DNA of 64,000 bases from Crithidia sp. LVH-60A (lineage: Eukaryota > Euglenozoa > Kinetoplastea > Trypanosomatida > Trypanosomatidae). The DNA is taken from the NCBI GenBank assembly GCA_030078075.1, contig CP119638.1, positions 2,111,001 to 2,175,000 of the forward strand, in the 5' to 3' direction. A program made the translations under genes and the position numbers. Numbering within the stretch: the stretch's first letter is position 1; each line of letters opens with the position of its first letter. This document shows positions 10,367 to 21,300 of this stretch, piece after piece. The notes under the pieces were generated by a model. The model saw nothing but the letters and a program-made list of their open reading frames with translations. It was not told where the DNA came from and ran no database searches.

Positions 10367-12223
10367 ATGGCCTCAACTGCTGCACCTGCGTCGTCCTCAG
10401 AGACGCACTGTGGACTGCCCGTGTTTGCCTTACGCGATGTCCTTCGTCAGCTGCGGTTGCCGAGCCCTTTCAGCGCAGACGCCGTCTCCTAGCAAGTGGC
10501 GGTGTGTTCTGGCTCCCTCTCCTGAAGCCTCCACCTCCGTCGCAACCGCAGAAGATCTTCTTATTTCCGAGGAAGCGCTGATGCCCTACCTGGAAGCTGG
10601 CATCCCTGTTTGGGGACACACGGAGCGCGCCGCACCGGCCCACGCCGGCTGCAGTGAGAACAGCATTTCCTGGTTGACTAAGGGCAGCTGGAATACCTTT
10701 CCGAAGCCTCAAATTGCGCTGCGGCGTGGCTGGGGTGCACCGGGCACCGACATGCAGGTGTCGACCTTCCACAAGATGATCAGCGCCTTCGATGAGGTGT
10801 TTCATCACAAGGCAGAGGTGGAGGTTGGGCTGACGGAGCAAGAACTGCGCGAGGCCGCAGCCGCAGCCGCAGAGGAGGAGCAGGAGCAGCAGGGACAAAC
10901 ATCTGCGGCACGCACGAAAGAAGAGGAGGAGGAGGTGTTAGATCTGCAACTCTTTCATCGTGGTGACGGCTGCCCGGCAATGCCGGCGCTCGGCGACCAG
11001 CTGCGGTGGCCCTCTTATGTCGATGATGGCGCGGTGTGCGACACGGCGACGTGGGTGTCGCAGGCGGGGATGGTGCGGCACTGGCACCTCAACGACTCGG
11101 GTGAGTTTGTGATGCAGGTTGCCTTGCCTCTTGCTGCTTCGTCTCCGGAGGAGGCAGCGGTGAGGGCGGGCCGCAGCGGGAAGTGGATCGAGGAGGGTTT
11201 AAGCCCCACCGAGAGAAGAATCCGATCTTTGCTGTGCCCCGCTTTGAGCGCGGCCTCCTCCGCTGGTCAACCCGTCGCTGCAATGCTTGCCATCTTCGCT
11301 CCGAAAGGCGGCTACGACTGGATGGTGCACGATGACGAGGCGACGATGCTGGGCAAGGTTGTCGCGCTCGACTTGTTCAACACGCCCGATGACGCCCTGC
11401 CCTGCGATGCGTCTGTCCTGCCTATTCTCACCGTGGCGGTGCTCGAAAGCGGTGCTGCTCCGCTGCTGATCCCGCCGAATGTAACGCAGCTGTCCATCGC
11501 CTTGGCGGACTGCGTCGTGGCGGAGCAGCGGCGCGTGTCGAACCTGTGGCTGGACGATGTGTCCTACTTTCTTCACCGCTGCGCACGCTGGCAGACGACG
11601 CCGATCCTGTACGCCTACCTGCAGCAGGACCTGCAGGACGACGCCTTTCTTGCCGGGCAGGTGATTCCTTTTCTGGTTCGCGTGTTTGCGGAGCACGGGG
11701 AGGCCACATCCTACCACGCCGCGGTGCGCCGTCGCGCTGTCTGCTCGCTTTTGCGCTGGCAGCGAACGAGAAGCACTACGGACTCGCGGAGTCGACCCGC
11801 GCCTCTCTGTTGAGACTGCTACAGGGTGGAAACGTGGAGATGCAAGCGGTACTGCAAGGTGCGCCGTACACTGGAGCCCCGACAACAGCATCGGAGGCGC
11901 CAAAGACGCTGGAGGAGTGGCTGACGGTGTACTGGAGCACCACGTGGTGCTGGCCCAAGGCTGGCTGTGTTCTCCGCACTCCCTGCGTAGTGCACCCACT
12001 GGGTTCGAAGCTAACGCCCGCGCAGGGAGTGTCGTACTACCTGCCGGTGGTCTATCCGCCCAGCACGTGCTCCCCTGTCTATGGCTCGGAGGAGGCAACG
12101 ATCGAGGGCACAGTGTCGCAGTACTTTGAAATGAAGCACCTGGAGGCGAATGCGAAGGATCTGTGGGCCTACCTGCGCACCCGCAAGCAGCCGCCCGACG
12201 ACCTCCTCGACGAGCTGTTCTAA
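10367..12223 (+). CDS. Conserved-looking protein of unknown function; frame broken once or twice
   Basis: I do not recognise this protein of about 618 residues. Most lies in frame 0 (bases about 10470-11750); the C-terminal 155 residues, from ALAANEKHYGL to DDLLDELF, continue in frame 2. One T missing from the TTTT at 11749-11752 would join them as VCSLFALAANEKHYG. The start is uncertain. The best-placed ATG is 10367 (CAACGATGG) and opens MASTAAPASSSETHCGLPVF in frame 2, which stops at 10490; one surplus C in the CCC at 10465-10467 would carry it into frame 0. Otherwise the first in-frame ATG is 10437. The body has a Glu/Ala-rich acidic insert and a folded-looking region (GMVRHWHLND, IFAPKGGYDWMVHDDEATML). 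No transmembrane helix or catalytic motif is evident. Confidence 0.75.
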
Positions 12224-12604
12224 AACGTTTTTGTTTTTTAATACGGCGTTTGCCCTTGCGTTGGTGCTGACGCGTCGTTGTCGCATGCCAAATGCCGTTC
12301 CTCTCTTCTCTTTATAAGGTAGAGGTAAACATAAAGCCACTCTTTCTATTGCCAAGTAGTTCTAGCCAGCTAGTTTATAGTGCGACTGAGGGTTGTTTTT
12401 CTTTGAGGTTGCAGTAGGAGTAGAGCGCTTCTCAGTATTTTCTGCGCTCTAAGTGTCCATCTACTGCAGTGAGTATGCTCCTGCTGTGTTGCATCACCTC
12501 GCTTCACTCCTGTCCTCCATCTCTCTCCCTCTCTCTCTTTCTCTTTCTCACTTGCCAACTTCTCTTTGGCATTTCTCCAGATTTAGTCCTGCTGCTTCGC
12601 AACG
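12224..12604 (+). other. Spacer with long CT tract
   Basis: No gene seen. A CT-rich tract (12511-12550) leads to the acceptor of the next gene. Confidence 0.7.
12579..12580 (+). promoter_or_regulatory. Predicted spliced-leader acceptor for the 12605 gene
   Basis: AG after CTTTGGCATTTCTCC, following a long CT tract; 25 bases before the ATG. Confidence 0.6.
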
Positions 12605-13162
12605 ATGCCCCATCTGCTCGACGAGGCAGACGCGGAGTTCCAGCGCCTGCGTCAGGAGGACAACCCCTACTTCGTCATCAAGCTCCGCACCGGCACCTAC
12701 GACTTCCTCACAGCGGAGGAGCCCACCGTCGTGCCGATCCACATCATCGAAGCACGGCGACAAGCAGAACGCCGCCGTGGTGTCGTGGAGGCCAGCGCCA
12801 CTCCACAGGACTTCCTACAATCAATTGGCTTGAGTGCCGAGGACATCCGCGACCCGGCACACGGCATGAATAACATGCAAGTAGAGGAGTCCAACAGGGA
12901 CTACTACGGCAACCCTGAGGCGGACGCGTATCGTGCCTATCGTGAGCAGATGGTGCACTTTGCCGATGACGAGCAGTGGCTGAAAGAGAAGACGTTCTTG
13001 GAGGGGCAGATGGTGTATGACCGGGAGCGGCTGCGTTACCTGGAAAGCAAGCGGTCGCAGCCGGACCCTGGCCTGACTGAGCCCGTTACGAACTTTAAGA
13101 AGGCGTTCTTCGCGCGCAAGCCAACGCCGACAGCCCCTACGAAAGAAGCCGAGGAGCTGTGA
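12605..13162 (+). CDS. Hypothetical protein, 185 residues
   Basis: I do not recognise this protein. It is charged and mostly helical, with a compact N-terminal part (LIKLRTGTYDFLTAEEP-like, residues about 22-45) followed by helices rich in Arg, Glu and Gln (EARRQAERRRGVVE, EQWLKEKTFLEGQ, YDRERLRYLESKRS). The C-terminus is a Pro/Thr/Lys tail. There is no signal peptide, membrane segment or known catalytic motif. Codon use is GC-rich like its neighbours, and the ATG follows the predicted acceptor by 25 bases, so it is very likely a real gene. Confidence 0.85.
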   Translation: MPHLLDEADAEFQRLRQEDNPYFVIKLRTGTYDFLTAEEPTVVPIHIIEARRQAERRRGVVEASATPQDFLQSIGLSAEDIRDPAHGMNNMQVEESNRDYYGNPEADAYRAYREQMVHFADDEQWLKEKTFLEGQMVYDRERLRYLESKRSQPDPGLTEPVTNFKKAFFARKPTPTAPTKEAEEL

Positions 13163-13734
13163 CTCTGTGTCTTGTGGCGTAACGTGGAGTGTCTATCAGT
13201 GTTTTCGCTCTTCGTTTTCTGCTATTATTGTCCCTAGTGTTGCTTTGGCGTGTGTTACGTGCCATGTAAGCATCAGTGTAGAGGGACAGATGTACATGGA
13301 CCTTTTTTTTCATTTATTTCTTTTGGAACTACTTTGGTTTTTTGGGTGCCCTCTTTTGCTGTCTTAAAGTGTTCTTCCTTGCAATTTTCACTGCAAAGCC
13401 AAATTCACTTCTAAAATAAAAAAAACACGGGACCACAAACGCTACTTTCTTCTTTTGTCGTTTGATGGAGTGTACGCAAAGGCTGTGGCGCCCTGTTGAA
13501 AGGCGGGAAACACGCGTCGCTCTCTCCACCCGCGTCCAGTGAGCGCCTCTGTTGTTTTTAAAAGGTGTTTGTATGACTGGTAGATTTCTCTATATCGACC
13601 ATAAGGCTAAATCTTGTTCACTGCATCATCAATGTCTCTCACTCTCTTTGTTGGTCTTTCTTCTTTACTTCTCCCTCTATCCTACTCCCTGGAACCTCGC
13701 TAGTAGCCCCTTCGCGGACACACGCCAGCGCAGT
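13163..13734 (+). other. Spacer
   Basis: No gene seen. A pyrimidine-rich stretch at 13634-13690 precedes the next gene. The frame of the next gene is open through it but encodes only Leu/Ser-rich low-complexity sequence, which I treat as untranslated. Confidence 0.7.
13702..13703 (+). promoter_or_regulatory. Predicted spliced-leader acceptor for the mL38-like gene
   Basis: AG in CTCGCTAG after the pyrimidine stretch 13634-13690; 32 bases before the ATG at 13735. A second AG is three bases further on. Confidence 0.5.
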
Positions 13735-15252
13735 ATGCGTCGCTTCACACAGTGTGCGACGGCAGCGGGTGCGTCGAGTGGCCCGTTGTACGCCACCGCC
13801 GCCGCCTACCACATGCCGGGATGGAAAACGCAGTCCAGCACCAGAGATGCACGGTCGCGAGAGCAACGCGAGGCCGACCGCAAGGCGCGCCAAATCGAGA
13901 AGCTTCCGCGACCTGAAGCGCTGCACGACTTCCAGTACCCCTACGAAAAGACGGTTCTGTCCGATAGCATGTTCGAGTACCCGGTGTACGAGTCGGAGCT
14001 GGACACGCCGCACCTCTTCAACTTGACGCCACCGCCCGACTTCTTTGTGTACTGGAACGTCACGCAGTTCGAGCGCACCGCCTACCCACAGGTACCAACG
14101 GAGGATCACAGGGCACTCGTTCCGTCCGTCAAGTCACCACAGTGGCTCGAGCACCGTGCTCGGCTGCTGCGCTACCTGCAGAAGCACGAAATCTGCCCCG
14201 CCTACGTCCCCCACGTAAAGGCAGATGTGAACCTCTCTGTCGTGTTTCCTGGTCAGTACAGCACGCGTGCGCGGCTGACCGACGACGACGGCGAGCCGAT
14301 CCCCACGCCGGCGCCGGAGACGACGCTGACACCGCGCAACTTTTGGTTCACGGCGCACTGCGGCAACTACATCGAGCTGACAGATGTGCAGCAGCCACCG
14401 AGCATCTTCTTTGCGGAGCAGGATGACGCGGTCTCGGCAACAAGTGCTGATGCTGCTGCTGCAGCGGTGGAGTCGAACTCGGCGGCTCCCAACTACTACA
14501 CGCTGCTCATTCTGTCACCCGACTATCCGTATCGTGTGCCTCTCTCGCACGACCGTCAGCACGCCGATAAGGGCTTCTTCTTGAACTACATGGTTGCCAA
14601 CCTGCCAGCGCCGTCGGCAGCGCAGGTGCGAGGAGCGGTGGTGGACACGAGCTCGCTGCGGTGCGATGGTGACGTGGTGATCCCGTACGTCGCCCCGTTG
14701 CCGACGGAGGATGCCGGCACCACGCGGCATTTGTGTCTGCTCTTTAAGCAGGTAAGTCACGTTCCCAATGTGCGTAGCCTCTCGCCGAAAGACGAACAAA
14801 CGCACTTCCCGTTAGCCGTACGCAGCAACTTCCGCCTGCACAACTCACCGGAGGTTTCAGGTACGACTACGGCAGGTCCGCCGGCGTGCTTGGCTGCTCT
14901 GCGTGCGGTGGAGGACGCCATCGCTGCTGACCCGAGCGCCGCTACCTTCTTCACCACGAAGTGGGACATCCAGGTGCAGGAGTACTACGAGAAGGTGGGG
15001 CTGCCCGAGCCTGCCGCGCCGGTGGACGAGGAGGTGGAGGCGCTGCTGGAGTACCACGCGATGCGGCCCGAGGAGCTGCGGGTGCGTGCGCGTCACCGTC
15101 CAGACGGGTCGATCAACGACGGCGAGGACCCGCACTTTTGGGGCCAGACCGCACGGACCTTGATGATGGACGGGACGATGCAGCGGGGGTCGGGTTGGTC
15201 GCGGCGCACGGCAATGGGGCAGAACGGTGTGCCGGTGGTGTACCCGCACTGA
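13735..15252 (+). CDS. mL38: PEBP-fold protein, probable mitochondrial ribosomal protein mL38
   Basis: A protein of 505 residues. The start at 13735 gives MRRFTQCATAAGASSGPLYA, a basic, acid-free leader suited to mitochondrial import. Residues about 252-343 show the PEBP (YbhB) pattern: LLILSPDYPYRVPL where PEBPs have a DPD.P motif, then LNYMVANLPAP (usual HW.V.NIP), and VIPYVAPLPTEDAGTTRHLC (usual Y.PP.P..G.HRY). The trypanosomatid mitoribosome contains mL38, a PEBP-fold protein with long extensions, and the long N-terminal part rich in Tyr/Phe/Pro fits that. The acidic ligand-site residues of soluble PEBPs are only partly kept. A generic PEBP protein is the alternative. Confidence 0.75.
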   Translation: MRRFTQCATAAGASSGPLYATAAAYHMPGWKTQSSTRDARSREQREADRKARQIEKLPRPEALHDFQYPYEKTVLSDSMFEYPVYESELDTPHLFNLTPPPDFFVYWNVTQFERTAYPQVPTEDHRALVPSVKSPQWLEHRARLLRYLQKHEICPAYVPHVKADVNLSVVFPGQYSTRARLTDDDGEPIPTPAPETTLTPRNFWFTAHCGNYIELTDVQQPPSIFFAEQDDAVSATSADAAAAAVESNSAAPNYYTLLILSPDYPYRVPLSHDRQHADKGFFLNYMVANLPAPSAAQVRGAVVDTSSLRCDGDVVIPYVAPLPTEDAGTTRHLCLLFKQVSHVPNVRSLSPKDEQTHFPLAVRSNFRLHNSPEVSGTTTAGPPACLAALRAVEDAIAADPSAATFFTTKWDIQVQEYYEKVGLPEPAAPVDEEVEALLEYHAMRPEELRVRARHRPDGSINDGEDPHFWGQTARTLMMDGTMQRGSGWSRRTAMGQNGVPVVYPH

Positions 15253-16242
15253 GCGGCCCTTGTTTCTCAGCATGTGAGGGGAGCGTGTAGGGCTGCTGCT
15301 GTGTCACTCTCCTGCCTCTCTCTCTCTCTCTCGTCATGCCGCTTCGTTGTCCCATCTCTATTTCTTCTCTACTCACATTTGATGTTTTGTTTTTGTTTGT
15401 TTGGTCGTTGTGCTTGTTGTTGCGTCTTGTATTGTGTGTTGTTCAAATTACGCCGATGGCTCCTCTCTCTCTCTCTCTCTGTAGCCTCTGCACCTTCGTT
15501 AAGAGGCGTTCGGCGGGGACTTAAGCGATCTGCGACCCAACCTGTCTCTTCGTTTGTGTAGGCTAAGCTAGGCTGATGAGCTGACGGCAAGCAAAGGCAA
15601 GTTTGCGTTTTTTTTTTCGCCTCTTGTGACGCCTTCTCGAGATGCTCTCAAACTAACAAAGAGGAAAAAGAAAAGGCACTGCGGCGTCAAACACGTTGCA
15701 AGAGTGCGCATGTCGCATTGCTTTAAAAGAGGCAGAAAGCCGAGCGCTCTTAGTCCACTGACAACCTCCATCGTTATGGAGGCCAACCTTGTGCCCCTCA
15801 TCGCGCCCATAAGTGAAAAACGGCACGCGGTGATGCGGAGCTGGGCTTAGTACAGACTTGCCTGCTTTATCGCGGCAGAAGTGTTCTTTCGGAGCGTCTT
15901 GCACACATGGTGTTGCTGTGTAAAACGGCTGCGAATAATACAAGCAATTATAGAGTCACACTGTTGTGTCGGGGACAGCAAATATCTTTTTTCTACTGTA
16001 CGTCTCCCTCTTGACCCTTGTCTGCTTTGGTGATAAAGCTTCTCACCGACTCGTTGTTGCTCTGTGCGTCTGTTGAGCGCACTAATACGCCCATTGACAC
16101 ACGCACACACATATATATTGGCACCCACAAGCACCGGACTCTAAACGCCTCTCTATTTACCCCAGCGCAATCGAGTGGCACCGCTTTACGAGTGTGTCCC
16201 CTTCTTTCTCTCTTTCTTTCATTTTATCCCCGGCACGCTGCA
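15253..16242 (+). other. Spacer
   Basis: No convincing gene. CT repeats lie at 15315-15332 and 15463-15480, and a short TG/CA and TA repeat at 16100-16120. An open frame reaches through 16018-16242 into the next gene but looks like untranslated leader. Confidence 0.65.
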
Positions 16243-18008
16243 ATGGACGCCACCGACACGCCTGCGGAGATGATCTTCGCTGACGCCTCCGCGGCTGAAG
16301 CGGCAGACCGGATACCGTCCTACAACCCCGCGTCCACCACTCCACACAGCCTTATGCACGAGCTGCCCCCGCGGCCGCCGAGCCCCTACAAGTCGATGCA
16401 GCACAAGCTCCATCGCAGCGCGCAGGCGAAAGCCTCCGTCACCTCCACGTTCCTGCGTGGGCGGCGCACCGTACCCGGCGTACCCGCTGCTCCGGCTGCC
16501 TCAGCGGAGAGAGAGCGCGTGGGGCGGAGTGGAGCGAGTCCGCCGAACACGCCCTCGACTACCGCCGCACAAAGCGTGGCGACTCCGCTGTTGTCCACGC
16601 CGACACCGAAACCCACGACTCGGCGATGCAACACTTTCTTGTTTTTGGTGTCCCTCGCCAGCGCATTGTCGAGCGCGAGGAGAGTACACGCAACGCGCTG
16701 CTCGCGGCCGAGGAGGTGGCTTTTACAGGTCTGCTTATCCACGCCCTGCAGGAGCGGGCGGAGCTGCTGGCGGGCCACGAGTCTGAGGAGCTGGTCGTGG
16801 CGGCGGCGCTGCAGCGGGCCGAGGCGCGGCAGGAGATGCTGAAGGTGATTGAGGTGGAGGTGGCGGCCCGCCTGCGAGAGCAACGCGTCGCCGAGATGCT
16901 GGAGGTGCAGTTCGCAGCGCTGCTTCCTGCCCACGCTGCTGGGTATGAACGCATCAAAGCAGAGGAGCGGGAGGGGCTGAAGGAGGTCTTTCAGTGGCAC
17001 AAGGAGCATCGCCCTCTCGGCCCCGGCTGCTTCATTAAGGGGCCGGAGGAGGACTACCGCCTGCGTAGCGTCAGTCGCGGTACGAGCGCAGGAACCTCGC
17101 CGGGCCACGGCCGCACCCCGCTCGCTGTTGCATCGCTCCGCAGCACCGTATCATCGGCCCACAGCTCCCGCGAGTACGCCGCACAGCTGCGCGACAAGAA
17201 CTCCCGCTCTGCCACCCCCAACGCCGCGCTCGGCGAGCTCGCACTCCTCACCTCCGCCGACGACAGCGGCCACATTCCCTCGACACAAGATGGCACATTT
17301 GGCCCAGCTGAGGAAGCCATCTTTGCGGAGGAGGGGCGGCTGCGCTTGCAATCGCAGAAGGCGCGGAAGTTCGCCGAGCTGCAGGACCGCCGCCGCTTCA
17401 CGGATCTCGCCGAGGCACAAGCCGATGCACGGCAGTACGTGCTAGCTGAGGAGGCGCTGTGCTGGATGCACATTATTCAAGGCACTGTGGATGGCCACTA
17501 CGCCGCCGCGGAGGCGACACGCGTGCGGCTGGCGAGCGAGGCTACCGCGAATGCCGCGCGTGCGGAGCGAGATGCGGAGCGGGCAGCCATGAGGGAAGAG
17601 ATGCTGCGTGCCCGTGGTGTGCAGGCTCCCTCAGCAACTGAGAGTACTCTGGTAGAGGACATATCATCGCCTGCAAAGGTGTCAAAGGTGGGCTCTTCGG
17701 CGGTGGCAGGTGGTAGTGGTAGTGGTGGTGACGGTACAACAGCGGAGCGACGTGCCACTGATGCGCAGCGCAAGTCGCTGTCTACAGTGGCCGACAGCAT
17801 GGCTGCGACAGATGCCTCGCTGGACCCGCTGCCGGACATGGAGGAGAACAGCGTCTCAGAGGAGGCGGCGGCGGAGGCGGATGCTGCGGAGGCCCCGCTG
17901 CCACACCTGCGTTTGATCGCCGAGGAGACGGAGCCGTCGGCCATGTGTCGGCAGCTGACGACGCTCACCTCGGGAGAGGAAGCCGTAGACGATCTGGATG
18001 AACTGTAA
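16243..18008 (+). CDS. Coiled-coil protein of unknown function; frame broken once
   Basis: I do not recognise this protein of about 588 residues. It begins MDATDTPAEMIFADASAAEA in frame 1 with a Ser/Pro/Thr-rich segment (residues 1-125). It then continues in frame 0 from about 16626 as MQHFLVFGVPRQRIVEREES. One C missing from the CCC at 16611-16613 would join them as PKPHDSAMQHF. The middle is long Ala/Glu/Arg helix, probably coiled coil (ERAELLAGHESEELVVAAAL, EVEVAARLREQRVAEMLEVQ). After a Ser-rich linker there is a second helical stretch (RLRLQSQKARKFAELQDRRR) and an acidic C-terminal tail ending EEAVDDLDEL. The layout suggests a cytoskeletal or flagellar structural protein; that is inference from composition only. 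If the break is real, translation could start at the ATG at 16626. Confidence 0.75.
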
Positions 18009-18287
18009 AGACACGCGCAGAAAGCCATAGACGAGAACGGCTTTGCCATAATAAAGCGAGTTCGTTGTTTTGCAGACTGATTGAAATTGACCGTTTATTT
18101 TCTTTTGCTATCCACTTCTTCACCTTTAAGCTTTACCACCTAACTGGATCATTGGAAACAAAATCTTTTTTCTTTCTTCCTCCTTTAATTTTTTCTGTGT
18201 GTGTGTGTTGTCGATAAAGATGTCTACTAGCACTGTATCACTATTGCCCTTTTGTTTTCCCCTTTTTTTTTTTTCCCTCCTTCTAAC

Positions 18288-18289
18288 AG
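18288..18289 (+). promoter_or_regulatory. Predicted spliced-leader acceptor for the PUF gene
   Basis: AG in TTCTAACAG after a long T/C tract (18247-18284). It would give a 5' UTR of about 0.7 kb containing the homopolymer block, unless that block is an artefact. The AG at 19001-19002 touches the ATG and is less likely. Confidence 0.4.
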
Positions 18290-18400
18290 CCCTCCTGCAA
18301 CTGCGAAAAGAGGACCGCAGATCCGCGATCGTGCAGCCATGGTGTGAGTGCGGCTTCCGACCTCTCCTGGGGCTTGTAGTGAACCGCTCTTTGTTTTTTT

Positions 18401-18443
18401 TTTTTCTCCCGCTAAAAAAACACCCCCCCCCCCGAAAAAAAAT

Positions 18444-18476
<33 letters not shown>

Positions 18477-18511
18477 TAACAAAACAAAAAAAAAAAAAAC
18501 TTTCACATCCC

Positions 18512-18552
<41 letters not shown>

Positions 18553-18933
18553 AATAAAAAAAAAAGGAAAAAAAGAGAAAAAAACTTTCCCCCCCCTCCT
18601 CCTCCCTCCCCCTCCCCCCCCAATAAGGGGGGGGGAAAAAAAATTTTTTTTTTTAAAAAAAAAAAGAGAAAAAAAAATTTCTTTTTAAAAAAAAACCACC
18701 ACCCCCACAATACCACTAAAATTATAATAAAAAAAAAAAAAAAACAATTCATTCTTTCCTAAAAATAAAAAAAAAAAAAAAAAACAATACAAAACCACTC
18801 CCCCCCCCCCCCTCCCCCCCTCCCCCCCCCCCCCTTCCTTCAATAACCCCCCCCCTTCATTTTTTTTTTTTTTTATTAAAAAAACCACCCCCCCACCAAC
18901 AAAAAAAAAAAAAACCTCTTTACTTATAAAAAA

Positions 18934-18975
<42 letters not shown>
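18401..18975. repeat. Low-complexity A/C/T homopolymer block
   Basis: Nearly 600 bases made almost only of long A-runs, C-runs and short T-runs, for example poly-A at 18450-18476, 18513-18550 and 18940-18975 and poly-C at 18800-18834. G is virtually absent outside one run at 18627-18634. There is no regular repeat unit. This is unlike any other spacer here except 61349-61690 and may be a consensus error. Confidence 0.8.
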
Positions 18976-18977
<2 letters not shown>

Positions 18978-19002
18978 TCCGCTTTTCTTTCTCTTCAAAA
19001 AG

Positions 19003-21300
19003 ATGCCTGGAATGAAGTTGAGACTTTCTTAGAAGAACCCGTCGCAGCGTGTGGCGACGGGGAAGTCTCTCCCGCTCAAGCAGGTTGAGGCCATCGTGCT
19101 TTACGGCAAGCCGGCGCAGCGTGCCAAGGTGGTGCAGAAGCTTCTCCCCGCCGTGTACGGGCTGTCACTCAACAAAACCACCCACCACGTCCTTCTCTCT
19201 CTCCTCGAGCACTGCGACAACATGGACCGCGTCAAGATGCTGTACAACGTGCGGCGCAAGCTCCTCGACCTCGCCCAGTCCCCCGTGGGCAACAGCGTGG
19301 TGCAGAAGATGCTGGAGACGGTGCCGCTGCGCCAAAAGAAGGAGATCGCTGAGGCCTTTGTGCTGAACGTCGATGAGGACGAGTTCACGCGTCTGTGCCA
19401 ACATCCTTTCGGCAACCACGTCGCGCAGAAGCTGATGGAGGTGCCGGAGTGCGTGGAGGTGGTGCGGGAGCGTTTTCTCCCCCACCTCGCCTCTCTCAGC
19501 CGCCACGAGTACGGCATGCGCGTGGTGGCGAGCTACCTCAACGCCGTCCCTGGCGCCTGCACGCAGGTGATGGAAGCCCTTTTCCCGACCTACGCGGACG
19601 CCGACCCGAATGGCGACAAGGAGGCCGTGAAGGCGTCGGAGATGCTCGACAGGGCCGTCCTCTCCCTCTTCCGCTCTGCTGACGAGTCGATGGTGCTGTC
19701 TGCTGTGCTGCGCCACGCAGAGACGCCTGTGGAGGTGCGGGACGCCATCTACGCGCATCTCAGCGAGTTTTGCGCCGACTACTTGAGCCCCGCATCGAAG
19801 AAGGCTGCTGCTGCTGCTGCTGCTGCTGCGAAGACCGACGCAGAGGAGGAGGAGGCGTACGCGCTGCCGGACTTTGGCAACGGCGGTGCGAGCTCTGTCA
19901 AGCCCACCGGCACCTCGACCGCGCCGGAGAACGTTCACGTGTATTGTGCGGCGCTCGAGCACGGCGACGCCGTTCAGCGCGACGAGCTGTGGGCCGCCCT
20001 CGCTGCGCACCCCGACGTCCTTTTTGCCATGACGCACGTGAAGGGTGCCGTCGCCGTTGGCGTGGCCGCCGTGCGCTTCGTCGAGGCGTCGCGTAAGACG
20101 TTGCTGAAGTCTCTCTACGAGCCAGACCCGTCCGCCCCGTTGCCGGAGAGCGCATCGGCTGAGACGTCGCCAGCTAAGAAAGGCAAGAAGGCCAGCAAGG
20201 AGACGGCTGCGGCCTCGGCAACGCACTCGGTGATCGCTGCCGCCACGGACCCCGTTCGCTCGGTCCTGCTGCGTGTCTTTGTGGAGGTTGCGCGGGAGGT
20301 GCTGTCGGCCAAGGATGTGAAGGCGCTGACCACGCAGGCGGTGGAGCTCTCGCAGAACGCCGTGAGCTCCCCGGTGCTGCAGAAGCTGGTGGAGGCGGAC
20401 GCGAGTGGCGATGCGGCGGCTGCGATGCTGACGGTGCTGCTGCAGCACCCGGTGATGGAGGAGCTCATCCTTCACGCCTCTACCTCGTTCCTGCTTCAGT
20501 CCATCCTGCAGCACGCGCCGGAGACGGTGCGGGCCCCGCTGATCGAGGCGCTGGGCACCTACTACGCAGCCAACCTGCACATGGCGTTGTCCTTTACGCA
20601 GGGGTCGCGTGTGATGCAGAAGCTGCTGGCCGTAGCGCCGAACGCGACGGTGGTGGATACCGTCAACCAACTTATTTCCGCCGCCACGAAGGAGGAGGAG
20701 GAGGCAGAGGCAAAGAAGGCTGCGGAGGAGGACGGCGCGGCAGACGCCGGCAGTGATAGCGAGGACGAGGAGGCGGAGGGCGGGGAGGCAAAGCAACTGT
20801 CCCGCAAGGAGCAGCGGGAGCTGAACCGTGCGAAGCACTACAACGTCACATCGCACGCCCTCGTGTCCTACGCTCTGCACACCCACGCGTGCTACGTGGT
20901 GCAGGCGTTGCTTGTTGAGGTGCGTGCTCGCAATCTGGACCGCGAGCGCAAGCTGCTCATGAACGAGCTGAAGCCGCACGTCTTCGCGCTTGCTGTGTCG
21001 CCGTGGGCGGGTCGTGTTGTGCTGGAAGCCATGTTTGCCGCCGGTAGTGCGCAGCTGGCGGATGCGATGAAGAACGTTGCGTTCCTGCGTGCGGAGGCGT
21101 GGCTTTCCGACGTCTCCGAGGAGCGTAAGAAGCGCGGCAACGGCGTGGACCCGACCCTGCGTGACATCCTGAAGCGTCAGCGCGAGGACATTGAGCAGGG
21201 CATCGACACGAAGTCGAGCGGCGAGGGTGCGGACGGCGGCGCGGACAAGGCTGCACCGGCACGCAAGAAGAAGAAGCTCTTCCGCTCCATGAAGAAGTGA
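19003..21300 (+). CDS. Pumilio/PUF-repeat RNA-binding protein (PUM3/Puf6-like); TAG near the start
   Basis: A helical-repeat protein of about 765 residues. Helices with the PUF pattern recur: VGNSVVQKMLETV, FGNHVAQKLMEVP, YGMRVVASYLNAV, then SSPVLQKLVEADA, STSFLLQSILQHA, GSRVMQKLLAVAP, HACYVVQALLVEV and AGRVVLEAMFAAG. The two repeat groups are separated by an Ala-run (GCT repeats near 19803) and Ser/Thr/Lys-rich linkers; an acidic insert lies near 20690-20790. The basic end RKKKKLFRSMKK suggests nuclear or nucleolar location. The spread-out repeats fit the PUM3/Puf6 class, which acts in ribosome biogenesis, better than classical mRNA-binding Pumilio. The only in-frame ATG upstream of the repeats is 19003, but it meets TAG at 19030-19032 after nine codons. 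Coding clearly resumes at 19033 (KNPSQRVATGKSLPLKQ). The next in-frame ATG, at 19222, would remove the first repeat. Confidence 0.85.

Larger units (their letters stand above)
18009..19002 (+). other. Spacer that includes a homopolymer block
   Basis: No gene. The first 400 bases are ordinary spacer with an acceptor-like site at 18288. Bases 18401-18975 are the low-complexity block listed separately. Confidence 0.75.

Noticed and set aside
18126-18762. Open frames of Lys or Phe strings on both strands
   Set aside because: They are translations of the homopolymer block and have no protein character.
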